Positions 17,224 to 27,781 are shown, counted from the first letter of the stretch. The stretch: 64,000 nucleotides of DNA from Bacteroidales bacterium UBA6431 (GCA_002439095.1 DJOT01000019.1:62001-126000); one strand, 5' to 3'. Notes: generated by a model not told the origin, from the letters alone. Program-made: numbers and translations.

Positions 17224-18453
17224 TCAGATGCTTCGCAAGGTGAAACGGAATCCCAGCCCCCCGCCGTCCACGCGATAGGCGCTGATGCTCCCCTTATGGA
17301 AGCGGACAGCATTGCGCACTATGGAAAGGCCCAGTCCCGAGCCGCCCACAGGTTTCGCCCTGTCGGCATCGATACGGTAGAAGCGGTCGAATATCTTTTC
17401 AAGCTCGCCCCGCTCTACCCCGCGGCCTGTGTCATGATAGTCTATGCTGCATTCCCCCTCCCCCGACATGACTCCGGAGACGCTTATTCGGCAACCGTCG
17501 CCGGCATACTTGAGGGTGTTCTCCACAAGATTGCGGAAAATGGAGTAGACAAGCTGATAGTTGGCAGTGATGCAGACAGGCGGAAGCTGGTTGTCCACCG
17601 TAATGCCGTGGGCTGCCAGTTGGCCAGACATCTCTTCAGTCACCTCAACCATGACTGTCCGGATATTGACAGGCTTGAGCTTGAACTGCTCGGGAACTTC
17701 CTCCAGTTTGGTAATGAGGGAGATGTCAGTGATCATGTCCGAAAGCCTGAGCGCCTGCAGATAGGAGCGCTCAATGAAAAGGCTGCGCTTCTCCTCGCTG
17801 AGCTCGGGGTGATTGACAATAGTCTCAAGGTAGCCCTGGATGCTGCTCACGGGGGTTTTGAGTTCGTGGGATATATTGCCGGTCATCTCATGTTTGAGCA
17901 GACGCGTCTGTCTGGCGGAGAGTTCCGCCTCGCGTCGCTGGAAACGGTCAGAGAGCCATACAAGAACGACAAGGGCGAGGGCCAGCAGGATGAAAACACT
18001 GAGTATGAGCATCCAGTCCGTCCTGAAAAACTTTCCCATCTCAACATCGAACACCTGGGCAACCCGTATTATCTTCCCGTCATAGGACTTGGCAAGATAG
18101 AAATACTTCCTGTCCGAAGACTCCGACTTGCGGATGGAACTGCCCATCCCGCTGCGCAGACACTCTTTGATCTCCGGACGGCCAAGGTGGTTCTCCAGCT
18201 CGCCGGCAGAGACAGAGGAATCGTAGATGACCCGGCCTGAAGAATCTATTTCTGTAACCCTCAGATCATCCGGCATATATTTCAGCACGCCGTCCCCCTC
18301 ATTTGCGATCATGTCCGCATAGCCTTCAAGCCTCGACTTGATGATGGCACGCCGGTAACCGTCCTCGCTGACGAGCCCCAGACACACGGCTCCGAGAGCA
18401 AACACAAGGAAGACCGAAGAGATGGCGAATATGAGTTTATTCCGGTAGCTCAT
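17224..18453 (-). CDS. Sensor histidine kinase, PhoR-like
   Basis: The start at 18453 gives MSYRNKLIFAISSVF, which leads into the first membrane helix. Domain order is TM1 (about 6-27), a periplasmic sensor (about 28-140), TM2 (about 142-165), HisKA with the phospho-acceptor His in NISHELKTPVSSIQGY, and HATPase with NLVENTLKYAGDG, DTGRGVERGELEKIFDRFY and GGSGLGLSIVRNAV. It overlaps its response regulator by 17 nt. The neighbouring Na/Pi cotransporter and the Pho-box-like repeat suggest phosphate sensing; this is an inference. A longer start at 18516 is possible. Confidence 0.9.
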   Translation of the reverse strand: MSYRNKLIFAISSVFLVFALGAVCLGLVSEDGYRRAIIKSRLEGYADMIANEGDGVLKYMPDDLRVTEIDSSGRVIYDSSVSAGELENHLGRPEIKECLRSGMGSSIRKSESSDRKYFYLAKSYDGKIIRVAQVFDVEMGKFFRTDWMLILSVFILLALALVVLVWLSDRFQRREAELSARQTRLLKHEMTGNISHELKTPVSSIQGYLETIVNHPELSEEKRSLFIERSYLQALRLSDMITDISLITKLEEVPEQFKLKPVNIRTVMVEVTEEMSGQLAAHGITVDNQLPPVCITANYQLVYSIFRNLVENTLKYAGDGCRISVSGVMSGEGECSIDYHDTGRGVERGELEKIFDRFYRIDADRAKPVGGSGLGLSIVRNAVRFHKGSISAYRVDGGGLGFRFTLRSI

Positions 18454-19126
18454 AATGGGAATCGAGATAATAGCCGAAGCCCGTCTTGTTGCGGATGATG
18501 TCATGGTAACGGCCAAGTTTGCTGCGTATTCTCGCTATATGCACATCCACGGTGCGGTCAAGCACATACGGGGCATCCTTCCAGAGGTCGGAGATGAGAG
18601 CCGCACGGGAGAAATAGGTATCGGGATGACGGGCAAGAAGGGCCAGCAGATCAAACTCCTTGCGGGAAAGCGGAATTTGAGCCCCATCCAGCTCTGCAGT
18701 CTCCGAAACAGGGTCAATCACAAGCGCTCCGAACCGCAACAGCCCCTCCCCGGAAGAGGGAGAAGCGGAGCGGCGCAGTACCGCCTTGACTCGGGCCAGA
18801 ACCTCATTGACAGAAAACGGCTTCGAAATATAATCATCACCTCCGGCAGAAAAACCGGTCAGGACATCGTTCTCAGTGCTTCGTGCAGTAAGAAATATTA
18901 TAGGTATCCTGTTGCCCGAATTTCTGCGCAACTGCGCGGCAAACTGAAAACCCGACATGCCGGGAAGCATCACATCAAGCAGAATCAAGGCCGTATCCGC
19001 GCCCACCAGCTTGAGCCCGTCCTCGGCCGAACCGGCTGCGACCACTTTATATCCGGCATTCTCCAGGTTGAATGTCAATATTTCCCTGATATCAGCCTCA
19101 TCCTCTATGATAAGAATCTCTGTCAT
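18437..19126 (-). CDS. OmpR/PhoB-family response regulator
   Basis: From the ATG at 19126 the protein is 229 residues. The receiver domain has the acidic pocket (IIEDEAD), phospho-acceptor Asp51 (LILLDVMLPGMSG) and the conserved Lys in DYISKPF. A C-terminal winged helix follows (about 130-229: LSRKEFDLLALLARHPD, VDVHIARIRSKLG). It is encoded just before and overlaps the kinase gene. A TATATTTG element lies 8 nt before the start. Confidence 0.92.
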   Translation of the reverse strand: MTEILIIEDEADIREILTFNLENAGYKVVAAGSAEDGLKLVGADTALILLDVMLPGMSGFQFAAQLRRNSGNRIPIIFLTARSTENDVLTGFSAGGDDYISKPFSVNEVLARVKAVLRRSASPSSGEGLLRFGALVIDPVSETAELDGAQIPLSRKEFDLLALLARHPDTYFSRAALISDLWKDAPYVLDRTVDVHIARIRSKLGRYHDIIRNKTGFGYYLDSHYELPE

Positions 19127-19134
19127 ACTGTCCG

Positions 19135-19142
19135 CAAATATA
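19135..19142 (-). promoter_or_regulatory. -7 promoter element of the response regulator gene
   Basis: TATATTTG on the minus strand is an exact consensus match, 8 nt before the ATG at 19126. The predicted transcript would have almost no leader. Confidence 0.55.
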
Positions 19143-19171
19143 TCACTTCCCCAAAGAAATCGCACAGCGGA

Positions 19172-19189
19172 TTGTTAAATTTCTGTTAC
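19172..19189 (+). promoter_or_regulatory. Pho-box-like direct repeat
   Basis: TTGTTAA (19172-19178) and CTGTTAC (19183-19189) are two 7-bp repeats separated by 4 bp. This is the spacing of a PhoB half-site pair (CTGTCAT-N4-CTGTCAT). It lies in the divergent region between the response regulator and the Na/Pi cotransporter. Confidence 0.5.
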
Positions 19190-19255
19190 ATCGCCGCTAC
19201 TTTTTTCATAATAAGGGCATTTTTTATCATTTTTGCGGCGAAATTCTGAATCCAG

Positions 19256-20965
19256 ATGATTTTAAGTATCCTCACCTTGATCGGGGCTCTCGGAATGTTC
19301 CTGTACGGAATGAACATGATGAGCTCCGGACTCCAGAAAGCGGCGGGCAACGGCCTGCGCCGGTTCGTATCATCAATCACATCCAACCCGCTCAAGGGCG
19401 TAGCCACCGGACTTGGAGTCACAGCCGTGATCCAGTCTTCCAGCGCCACCACCGTGATGGTCGTCAGTTTCGTGAACGCGGGAATCCTGACCCTCTCTCA
19501 AGCCATAGGGGTGATCATGGGCGCCAACATCGGCACCACCTTCACCGCCTGGATCATAGCCCTTTTCGGATTCAAGGCCGACATTTCGGTTCTCGCGGTG
19601 CCGCTGATGGCCGCCGGCTTCATCATGAGCATCTCCAAAAAAGGAAAAATCAAGGATATAGGAGAGATAGTAGTCGGATTCAGCCTGCTTTTCCTCGGGC
19701 TTTCGTTCATGAAGAATTCAGTTCCCGATCTCCAGTCCACTCCGGAAGCGCTGTCATTCATCCAGTCCTGGTCAGGACACGGACTGTGGTCAATCCTGCT
19801 GTTCGTGGCCGTGGGCACAGTGCTCACTCTGGTGCTCCAGTCTTCCAGTGCCACGGTAGCACTCACCTTGATCGTACTCAACATGGGGTGGATCAAATTT
19901 GACATGGCGGCAGCAATGGTGCTCGGAGAGAACATCGGAACCACGATCACAGCCAACATAGCCGCAGCCGTAGGAAATGTGAACGCAAAGCGCGCCGCCC
20001 TTGCCCACACCGTCTTCAACGTGTTCGGCGTAATCTGGGCCGTAGCCCTGTTCCCTTATTTCTTAAAACTCATCACCTTAATAATCAACAGCATCGGACT
20101 TGGAGGCAGCGAGCAGACACCTCTATACAGCATCTCCATGCTGCACACGGTGTTCAACCTCATAAACACGAGCCTCCTCATCTGGTTCATCCCGCAGATT
20201 GAAAAACTCGTATGCAAGGTCATCAAGGAGAAGCCGAGCAACGAGGTCACCGGCAAACTCGTATATATCAACGCCGGGCTCATCTCCACACCGGAACTCG
20301 CACTCACAGAAGCCGAAAAGGAAGTCTGCCATTTCGGGCGCATAATGCGCAAGGGACTTGGCTATGTCAAGGAGGCCATAGCCTCTTCGGACAACGAGTC
20401 AGACTTCGGACCATACAGGGACAAACTGGTCAAATATGAAGAGATCTCAGACCGCATCGAATACGAGGTGGTCAGCTTCCTCAACAAGGTCAACCGCGAG
20501 GGCTTGAGCGACAACTCCGAATTGAGAATCAAGGCTATCTACCGCATAGTCGGGGAACTCGAGTCGCTGGGAGACAGCGGCGAGGCGATCAGCCGCCTCA
20601 TCAGCCAGGCGATAGTCCACTCGCAGAAGCTTTCAGCCGAGCACCGCCAGAGCCTCAACGAGATGATAGAACTCGTCTCAAGGGCATACGACGCCATGGT
20701 CTACAACCTCGAAAACGCCTCGACCATAGACAATATCGACAATGCCATCGAGGCGGAAGTCGATATCAACAACAAGCGCAACATCTTGCGTGACAAGGAA
20801 ATGCAGAGAGCGGAGAACAATGGCGAGGCCTACTTCGAGAGCGTATTCTACCTCAACCTGATAGAGAAGCTCGAAGACATGGGCGACTTCATAATAAACA
20901 TATCCCAGGCCGTGGAGAGCTGGCGCACGATGCGTCCGGGTCTCTCATCCGCCTGGGATGATTAG
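19256..20965 (+). CDS. Na/Pi cotransporter family protein with PhoU-like tail
   Basis: The 569-residue protein has two inverted membrane repeats, each with the QSSSAT motif of the NptA/SLC34-like family (VIQSSSATTVMVVSF and VLQSSSATVALTLIV), and about eight membrane segments up to residue 320. The soluble C-terminal part (about 345-560) is helical and resembles PhoU. The family imports phosphate with sodium. It is divergent from the two-component genes and ends in a strong terminator at 20980-21013. Confidence 0.92.
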   Translation: MILSILTLIGALGMFLYGMNMMSSGLQKAAGNGLRRFVSSITSNPLKGVATGLGVTAVIQSSSATTVMVVSFVNAGILTLSQAIGVIMGANIGTTFTAWIIALFGFKADISVLAVPLMAAGFIMSISKKGKIKDIGEIVVGFSLLFLGLSFMKNSVPDLQSTPEALSFIQSWSGHGLWSILLFVAVGTVLTLVLQSSSATVALTLIVLNMGWIKFDMAAAMVLGENIGTTITANIAAAVGNVNAKRAALAHTVFNVFGVIWAVALFPYFLKLITLIINSIGLGGSEQTPLYSISMLHTVFNLINTSLLIWFIPQIEKLVCKVIKEKPSNEVTGKLVYINAGLISTPELALTEAEKEVCHFGRIMRKGLGYVKEAIASSDNESDFGPYRDKLVKYEEISDRIEYEVVSFLNKVNREGLSDNSELRIKAIYRIVGELESLGDSGEAISRLISQAIVHSQKLSAEHRQSLNEMIELVSRAYDAMVYNLENASTIDNIDNAIEAEVDINNKRNILRDKEMQRAENNGEAYFESVFYLNLIEKLEDMGDFIINISQAVESWRTMRPGLSSAWDD

Positions 20966-20979
20966 GCTTTGAGCCCGTT

Positions 20980-21013
20980 CGTACGGCAAACCCCTTGTTT
21001 GCCGTACGGTTTT
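20980..21013 (+). terminator. Intrinsic terminator of the Na/Pi cotransporter gene
   Basis: CGTACGGCAAAC (20980-20991) pairs perfectly with GTTTGCCGTACG (20997-21008) across a 5-nt loop and is followed by GTTTT. It also marks the left edge of the AT-rich island. Confidence 0.85.
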
Positions 21014-21165
21014 GGTTTACCGGAACATTTCGCACGGGAGAAGGCCATTTCCCGCACAAATCTGTTTGTAGGGCACACATCGTGTACAGAAAACAGCCAC
21101 GTTTTGTACGGAACGACTTTAGAAGCCGCACACAATAAATAAAACTGTGTATTCGCCCCGTTTAC

Positions 21166-24100
21166 TCACTCTAAAATTGTAGAAGAACTAAATCTGTCAT
21201 CCTCACTAATCAATTCAAAAAAAGGCACATCCCTAATGCCTTCAACCTTACTGCCGATCTTGCATACACTCTCAAAGAGTTTTGCTCTATTGATAAAATC
21301 CATATATTTGTCGCAATTAGAATCACTGCCTCCGAAGATGCTGGCGATCTCCGATTTACTGATCGAGTTCACATGATGTATAACCCAACTGAGAATGAAC
21401 TGGGAGTAGTCTTCTTTCGAAGTCTTGAAGTCACTCACATTCTGTGTTGAGAGTATCATACCAACACCAAACATTCGTCCTTCGCTTATGATGCTCCGAA
21501 AGGAATTGAAATCTTTCTTCAAGAACTGGTGCGCTTCGTCCACCATAATCATAGCTCTAAGTTCTCTGAAGCCATTCTCTTGCCTACTGCCACCAAGTTG
21601 GCGCATTTCGGCATAGAAAAGATCAAGAATAAGGGAGACGATGACCTTCTTGGTATCGTCCGGATATAGAGTCAAATCAATGACTCTGACACTATCCAGC
21701 CATTCAAATAGAGACACACAATTACTATTGTCAGTCGTAAAGATGGTATAGTCACGAAGCTTATCAAACAAAGCGAATGCTTTGTCATTTGCATCATAGG
21801 TGTCGAAATACTTCTCAATGACCTGTTCCATGGTAGGGACAGGATTCTCCCACGTCGAAGGGTTCTTGGTTATGCCGGCATCCGCATATGTCTCAATAAT
21901 AACTTGCTTGATGTTGCTTTGCTGCTTCAAACCAAGTCCGTATGCTTTGGCAAACGAATCTGCGATCCGATCGGCAGTGATAGCAGGTAGATTCATACCT
22001 TCCACTTGATCATTAACCACGAGTTTGAGAGGGTTGAAAGGATAGTTAAATTTATAACAAGTACCATTAACAGCGTCTAAGAACTCCCGATCCTTATAAT
22101 CACCTTTATAGTCAAACACGAGCATTCCGACCGGATGATTGCCAACATTATGAACACCTTCCTTTGAGAACTGTGCAATTACCGAACGGGCAAATTGAGT
22201 TTTACCCGTACCCATTGTTCCAATTACACCCATATTGGGATGTGAAACCATCTTGGTGTTATTTGGTTCAAACACAACTTCTCTTTTTGGGGAAAGGGTA
22301 TGCCCCACAAGAATTCTAATGCCCTGAGTTCCTTGCGATACTGTGCTAGTTTTAGGTGATGATACTTCTATCGTTTTGTGTTCAACCTCGGGTTGTTGAT
22401 TATCATCGCCCATGGCGAATAGTTCAAGCTCCGTTGTTACTGGCTCAGAAATACAGATAGAAGATGGATTATCTATCAGTTTTCTTGCTTCTTCATCAAC
22501 TAAGATTGTACCTGTTTCCAAGAAATCAAGATGGTTGTTCTCTGGTTCTGCGACAAACTGAAAGCATTCTTTTTCAGAGAAATGAATGCCACAAACTGGT
22601 ACACCATCAACATTTGACGTTGACAGCTCGTGCGCAGCTGTACTATAAAAGGAGACAACGGCTGCACAGCCCATTTCTTTCACAGGCACCTGCTCAGGAA
22701 ACGAATATTTCAAATTCAATAGAGCCGACCTGTGGATATCTATCTGAGCATATTCTTCATCAGACAGTAATTCATTGGCATTCAGTTTTTCTGCATTCGT
22801 TAAAAACTGAGAGGCGAAAAAAGTGCGGTAGATGTTTTTAGTGAAATTACCATCTCCAAGCAAGTGTTCTTTGAACTGACAATATGTTTGTGCAACTTGC
22901 TTTCCTCCTTTCTCAGCAAATGCACTGTTCTTTGAGAACTTAACTTCGACAGGGTAGAGGTATAGCTTTAAATCATCGGCATCAGAAGAATCGAGTCCAA
23001 TCATGAGCAAATCATCAGACATTACGCCTTTTGCTCCTAAACTCTTTTTAGTGAAGATATAATCTTGTGGCAGGCCGATTGAGCCAGTTACTCGAAGGAT
23101 CTCTTCCAATGAAACTGGAATCCAATGAACTCCTTTGTTTCTTCTCATAAAATGAAGCATGGCGATGCTTGCTGCTACAATGCTCATTTTCTCCCTTATC
23201 TGGACCTCTGTTTTATTAACAATGTCAAGCATCCAATTCCCATTCAGGCAATTGAAATAGTCCATCATTTTGCGGTTGAAATGAAGGAATCTTTCTTCTG
23301 AAAGGGCATATTCTTCATACGATTTCCTGAGCATGTTTTCATACTGATCGACATGCTTTGTGACCGTGATGCTATCATATTTAGCATTAATCGTATACTG
23401 ATCCGTATAGTGAACTATATATAGGTCCTGCTTATAGAAGAAATTGATATCAACTTCTGGATTAATGAAAGTAACCCAGTTTGCATTGTCGTATATAGAA
23501 TTCAGCAGTTTAGACTCACTGAACTTATATCTCTTTGCCACACAAGTGTGATCATGATAGACACTGCTTCCTTCATTTTCTTCATTCGAATATAAATTGT
23601 TCATCGCAATGGTCATAGGATATATGTAACCATCTTTACTCGTAATCCCCCTCGTCCCAAAGCCAATCACATATACATCCTCTTTATTGACAGTTGAAGG
23701 AATAGAAATCAAGCCGTTGAATGCCAGTTCTGTTCGAGAGTCATCAGTATTAGGCTTGATAAAAGATCTACCGGTATCCATCTGATAGAAAGCGATATGA
23801 CAATATCTGATTTCATCATTACATGCTTCCATAGAGTGTTTGTAGAAAGACACTCTAGTGAACAACTGGTGGATTATCTCCTGACTTGTGTAGTCGCCCT
23901 TTGATTCAATGTTGACTCTAATTGACTGCAGCTCTCTAGTAATAGAGTCTATTGAATCAAGTCGATTAAGTTTCTCAAAGAAAGTCTCCTCCATGAGATT
24001 GTCGACGTATTCGTGAAGTTCAATACGCTGAACGCCATTCGTATTCGCACGTTGCCTTTTAATGAACTCTATGATACCCTTAATCACATTAGTGTCATCA

Positions 24101-26373
24101 GGAATGCCTATTGTGCTGATTATAATAGGACATTCCTTGTCCTGGAACAGATAGTTGAAATGCCGTATGAATGCCTCCATCTTCGTCCACACCATCTTTG
24201 TTGTGATATCGTTAGTCCTTTCTTGCGGTTTGCTGTTTACTCCTTCATAACTGAGCCAATTTTTGATCTCCGAAAGTTGGCTGTCGCTATAGGGTCTCAT
24301 TGGAGCATCGTTGTAATAGAGGTATGGAATCAGATAGAAAGGAGACAGCAGTTTTCTGGCAAAAGACGAATCCTCTTGTGTGTCATATTGAGAATCATAT
24401 TCTAGTCTGAAAGCGACATTGATTGGATGGAAAGGGGAAAGGTAAATCCTATTCCCTTCGGCAACGATGCCAAGTTTTGTGAGGTTATACTCCTCTCTGG
24501 CGAGCCCCCTTGTGTTAGGAATCGCATCTATTACAGTTTTAATTGCTTTCCAGTAATCGACATAAAGAGGTCTAACTTCGTCATTCAAAGGACAGAGTGA
24601 TGGAACCGTATTATTCTCTTTATAATAGCCGTAAACTTTTGATAGTGCATCCTTGACTAGTGCAGGAATCTCGAGTTCGGTGTACTCGGGCTGGTATTCT
24701 CCAGTTATGCTATTTAGGGCATAGTTAATGAAAGAGCTATCATTATCGACAAACGCCTTTTCCCATTCAAGATACTTTCTCCAATATCCATACACTCCTC
24801 GTTCGATTTCTCCATCTGAAATCTTGCCAAAAGGCCCTTTCTCTGTTTGTACACCTCTATATATCTTTTCCGCCGGCGGAAAGGATTCCGGACCAATAGG
24901 CGGTATTGAAGCAGCGGTATGTAATTTCAATATGAATTTTATTTCTCTTGATGCGACCTTTATAATAAAACGAATTTCGTCATTATCATCATCAACTACA
25001 ACGGGAACAGATAACTTCAGGTCTGAAGACCATTCAACAGTCCCATTCAAGGGTATAGATGCTAGTGTATTGCCATTTCCAAATGTCAATATATCAGCTT
25101 CTTCTGGAACCGCAACAACGATTTCCCCCTTTTTGTTAATTGAAAAACAGTTTTGAATATCTTTGAATAACTCCTTGCCACAAGGCAATTTCATGATAAA
25201 AAAGTCATGGTGATTGTCATTCAGACCTACTGGCTGTTTTATTAATTCATCTCTAACGGTTACAATAACGGTATTCCCTAAAACCTGACAGGCCTCAGAA
25301 TTAAATTTCTTTATATCCTTGTTGAATGAGATGTTGATTTTCTGCTCTGTCGCTTCAGATTGATCGCATATGATAATGCTGTTAGTGGTTTTCTTTTTCT
25401 TGTTACCCTTTGTGCAGCAAATCAATGACGAAAGTAATCCTTCCGCAGGTAATTCAATATCAACAAGTTCAAGTTCAGCCGTCTTGGCTTTCCTATCCAC
25501 GCTGTCCAAGAACTCTTGAAAATCAATCTGATTCCAACATCCAGACCCAAGTATTTTCTTGGACAATTTTTCGTCCAATATCTTTTGTAAAGCACTTAGC
25601 TTGTCGGTGTTATCATCCTGATTCATTATGTCACTGACCTTTCTGTAGAGCTCGTGATTCTTATCAACCCTTTGGCTCATCTTTGAATCAGTAGGCTTAA
25701 AACCCTTGTCATAAATAGTTCCATCTGGGAAGAAATCAAGATCATTAAAATGACCTTTCATTGTTTTGTCAGATAAAACAGTGAGCGCGTTCTTAAAATC
25801 AAAGAGATTGCATGTACCATCTGAAATGTATTCGGAAATTTTAGCAAGATGTTTACTCAAGTATGCCATTTCAAAATCTTTGATAATGACATCCTTAGCT
25901 TTTGACTTAATATTTTCGATGATATACCTTGAACTTAATGGTCCACCTGTAGACTGCAGATCCATTACAGTAGTATTAATGGATGATAGGATACTTGAGG
26001 TGTTATCTGATAAAATGAACAGGACACCATAGTCCTCGTATTTTCCTCCTGAAACTCCCACTGCATTTCTGATTGTAGTCAGATAATCATCCGTGGCGGT
26101 TTTGTCATATCCAACGATAAGACCGGGCGTATTTACGGACGGATGCAAGACAATTGTGTCGTAATTATCTTCTACGACATTTGCTTCAGCTCCACTATAG
26201 ATTTCTGAAAGGGTAATTTGCTCAGAGTTGTCCTCCAACGCTTTCATTAATCCATCACGATGAATATCGTTCTCTATAATAAGAAAGAAACGACTTCCCT
26301 TTTTGAGCGGGACGTGCTTAAAGAACCCAAGTATGAGTTCCTTAACCAGATAACTATAAAACGACTCTGACAT
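21166..26373 (-). CDS. dptH: DNA phosphorothioation-dependent restriction protein DptH
   Basis: This very large protein (about 1735 residues from the ATG at 26373; 1742 from 26394) resembles DptH/DndH. Its C-terminal third is a HerA/FtsK-like ATPase with Walker A GTMGTGKTQFA (about 1385) and Walker B MIMVDEAHQF (about 1607), followed by a sensor-like stretch GMILSTQNVSDF. The middle contains an RVEL-type Glu-x-Lys pattern (LYPVEVKFSKNSAF) that could be part of a nuclease fold. With DptF and DptG it forms the restriction side of the Dnd system, which attacks DNA lacking the backbone modification. GC content is clearly lower than in the flanking chromosome. It overlaps dptG by 20 nt. Confidence 0.9.
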   Translation of the reverse strand: MSESFYSYLVKELILGFFKHVPLKKGSRFFLIIENDIHRDGLMKALEDNSEQITLSEIYSGAEANVVEDNYDTIVLHPSVNTPGLIVGYDKTATDDYLTTIRNAVGVSGGKYEDYGVLFILSDNTSSILSSINTTVMDLQSTGGPLSSRYIIENIKSKAKDVIIKDFEMAYLSKHLAKISEYISDGTCNLFDFKNALTVLSDKTMKGHFNDLDFFPDGTIYDKGFKPTDSKMSQRVDKNHELYRKVSDIMNQDDNTDKLSALQKILDEKLSKKILGSGCWNQIDFQEFLDSVDRKAKTAELELVDIELPAEGLLSSLICCTKGNKKKKTTNSIIICDQSEATEQKINISFNKDIKKFNSEACQVLGNTVIVTVRDELIKQPVGLNDNHHDFFIMKLPCGKELFKDIQNCFSINKKGEIVVAVPEEADILTFGNGNTLASIPLNGTVEWSSDLKLSVPVVVDDDNDEIRFIIKVASREIKFILKLHTAASIPPIGPESFPPAEKIYRGVQTEKGPFGKISDGEIERGVYGYWRKYLEWEKAFVDNDSSFINYALNSITGEYQPEYTELEIPALVKDALSKVYGYYKENNTVPSLCPLNDEVRPLYVDYWKAIKTVIDAIPNTRGLAREEYNLTKLGIVAEGNRIYLSPFHPINVAFRLEYDSQYDTQEDSSFARKLLSPFYLIPYLYYNDAPMRPYSDSQLSEIKNWLSYEGVNSKPQERTNDITTKMVWTKMEAFIRHFNYLFQDKECPIIISTIGIPDDTNVIKGIIEFIKRQRANTNGVQRIELHEYVDNLMEETFFEKLNRLDSIDSITRELQSIRVNIESKGDYTSQEIIHQLFTRVSFYKHSMEACNDEIRYCHIAFYQMDTGRSFIKPNTDDSRTELAFNGLISIPSTVNKEDVYVIGFGTRGITSKDGYIYPMTIAMNNLYSNEENEGSSVYHDHTCVAKRYKFSESKLLNSIYDNANWVTFINPEVDINFFYKQDLYIVHYTDQYTINAKYDSITVTKHVDQYENMLRKSYEEYALSEERFLHFNRKMMDYFNCLNGNWMLDIVNKTEVQIREKMSIVAASIAMLHFMRRNKGVHWIPVSLEEILRVTGSIGLPQDYIFTKKSLGAKGVMSDDLLMIGLDSSDADDLKLYLYPVEVKFSKNSAFAEKGGKQVAQTYCQFKEHLLGDGNFTKNIYRTFFASQFLTNAEKLNANELLSDEEYAQIDIHRSALLNLKYSFPEQVPVKEMGCAAVVSFYSTAAHELSTSNVDGVPVCGIHFSEKECFQFVAEPENNHLDFLETGTILVDEEARKLIDNPSSICISEPVTTELELFAMGDDNQQPEVEHKTIEVSSPKTSTVSQGTQGIRILVGHTLSPKREVVFEPNNTKMVSHPNMGVIGTMGTGKTQFARSVIAQFSKEGVHNVGNHPVGMLVFDYKGDYKDREFLDAVNGTCYKFNYPFNPLKLVVNDQVEGMNLPAITADRIADSFAKAYGLGLKQQSNIKQVIIETYADAGITKNPSTWENPVPTMEQVIEKYFDTYDANDKAFALFDKLRDYTIFTTDNSNCVSLFEWLDSVRVIDLTLYPDDTKKVIVSLILDLFYAEMRQLGGSRQENGFRELRAMIMVDEAHQFLKKDFNSFRSIISEGRMFGVGMILSTQNVSDFKTSKEDYSQFILSWVIHHVNSISKSEIASIFGGSDSNCDKYMDFINRAKLFESVCKIGSKVEGIRDVPFFELISEDDRFSSSTILE

Positions 26374-27781
26374 ATTGTGCTTCACCGGAATCACTCTTCC
26401 TGTCTAATAGGTTCAACTTCAGTAAATATTCCTCAATAGCCATTCGACTATATCTGTTAAAATGGATTCCATATCCATTGAATCTCTTATACATGTCATC
26501 AAGCTTCACTTTCTTGCCCTTAGTGAAGAGTGCTATCAAGAAAGTCAGCATCTCATTGTCCAGGACGAGAACGAAGTTACCCCGTCGACTTTGAAGAAAT
26601 CTGACACTCATGAGATCAATGACCTTTTTGCGCATGCGAGATACGTAACTAGACGATTGTAATCCAGTACACAAATGTTCAAGGGTATCAACAAACGATT
26701 GATAATCGTTTACTGATATTTCAATTTCATCAATGGAACCATCCTCGCTAGTACGATTACTAAAGACTTCTCTTTTTTCTTTTTGATAAAGATGCAATAA
26801 CTTTTCGCAAACTTCTTTGTTTTCTTCAAATGGAGTTTCACTCAACTTCCGATAAATGTCAGGATAAAAGCCAACATGCCCACCAAGTACGCTATTTAAG
26901 ATATCCAGAGCTTGAGACTTGCCAAAGAGTTTGTCTAGACTTATCTTCGGTATGTGATATGACCAGCCTCTAACTACAGCATCGTGGTTAACGGATGCTT
27001 TCTCGCTATCCAACAGGAAATAAAACGGAGCCGGTTTAGAAAGGTCCTCATTGGACTTTCTTGGTGATAAATTCACAATGGTTTGAGTGACCGCATAGCA
27101 TGCGTAGAAGTGAAGAAACAAAGGGAGATACTTAACCTTAACAGTTTCTTCTTGGGCCAATAGCCAACTCAAGTCTTCCTTGAAAGAATCCTTGATAAAA
27201 GGGAGAATCATATAGTCTTTTGCCCTATCCCCGTTCTCTTCTTCTTTTGAGAATGGCGATAACGCTTCTTGCAATATGCTTGTGAACAAATTCTGTACAT
27301 CTTTGCCGACCGGCATTTCAATACTTTCCGGTAGCATGGAGTATAGGTAGTTTGCCAATTTCCTCTGTCCATCTTTATATTTCTTCGTGTCCTTAACTGA
27401 CATCTTTTCGTCATTAGGGACAAGAGGCAAGTATTTTAAAAATGACGAGTCAGTGATATTCAGATTACCATTGAAGAACATAATGTCTTTAAGCATTTTC
27501 AAGAATTCCGAGACTTGATCATCTTGCATTTTCTTGTCAACAGAAAGATAGTTGGAAACAGGTTTCAATGCTGACTTATCAAAATCCTCAATTTCTTTAG
27601 TTCCATCATTTGTCCAAATCCTGAAGAATTCACCGGCTGTGCCTTGCAGGCCGCATTCTTTGTCAAAAGCTGATGCGGGATTGGAGTTGAACGGTAACAG
27701 TTTAACTCCCTCTTGCCAATTGTCAATGAACTTGCCGTTCTGATGATAATGTCTATTGTATGCTTCTATATCTACTTTCAT
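26354..27781 (-). CDS. dptG: DNA phosphorothioation-dependent restriction protein DptG
   Basis: The 475-residue protein lies between dptF and dptH, the conserved order in this restriction module, and has the size and features of DptG (opening ANRH-like KVDIEAYNRHYHQNGKF; NYLYSMLPES; SSYVSRMRKKVIDLMSVRF). No enzymatic motif is visible. It is thought to work as a structural partner of DptF and DptH. Overlaps of 4 nt with dptF and 20 nt with dptH indicate one polycistronic message. It is AT-rich like its neighbours. Confidence 0.85.
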   Translation of the reverse strand: MKVDIEAYNRHYHQNGKFIDNWQEGVKLLPFNSNPASAFDKECGLQGTAGEFFRIWTNDGTKEIEDFDKSALKPVSNYLSVDKKMQDDQVSEFLKMLKDIMFFNGNLNITDSSFLKYLPLVPNDEKMSVKDTKKYKDGQRKLANYLYSMLPESIEMPVGKDVQNLFTSILQEALSPFSKEEENGDRAKDYMILPFIKDSFKEDLSWLLAQEETVKVKYLPLFLHFYACYAVTQTIVNLSPRKSNEDLSKPAPFYFLLDSEKASVNHDAVVRGWSYHIPKISLDKLFGKSQALDILNSVLGGHVGFYPDIYRKLSETPFEENKEVCEKLLHLYQKEKREVFSNRTSEDGSIDEIEISVNDYQSFVDTLEHLCTGLQSSSYVSRMRKKVIDLMSVRFLQSRRGNFVLVLDNEMLTFLIALFTKGKKVKLDDMYKRFNGYGIHFNRYSRMAIEEYLLKLNLLDRKSDSGEAQYVRVVL

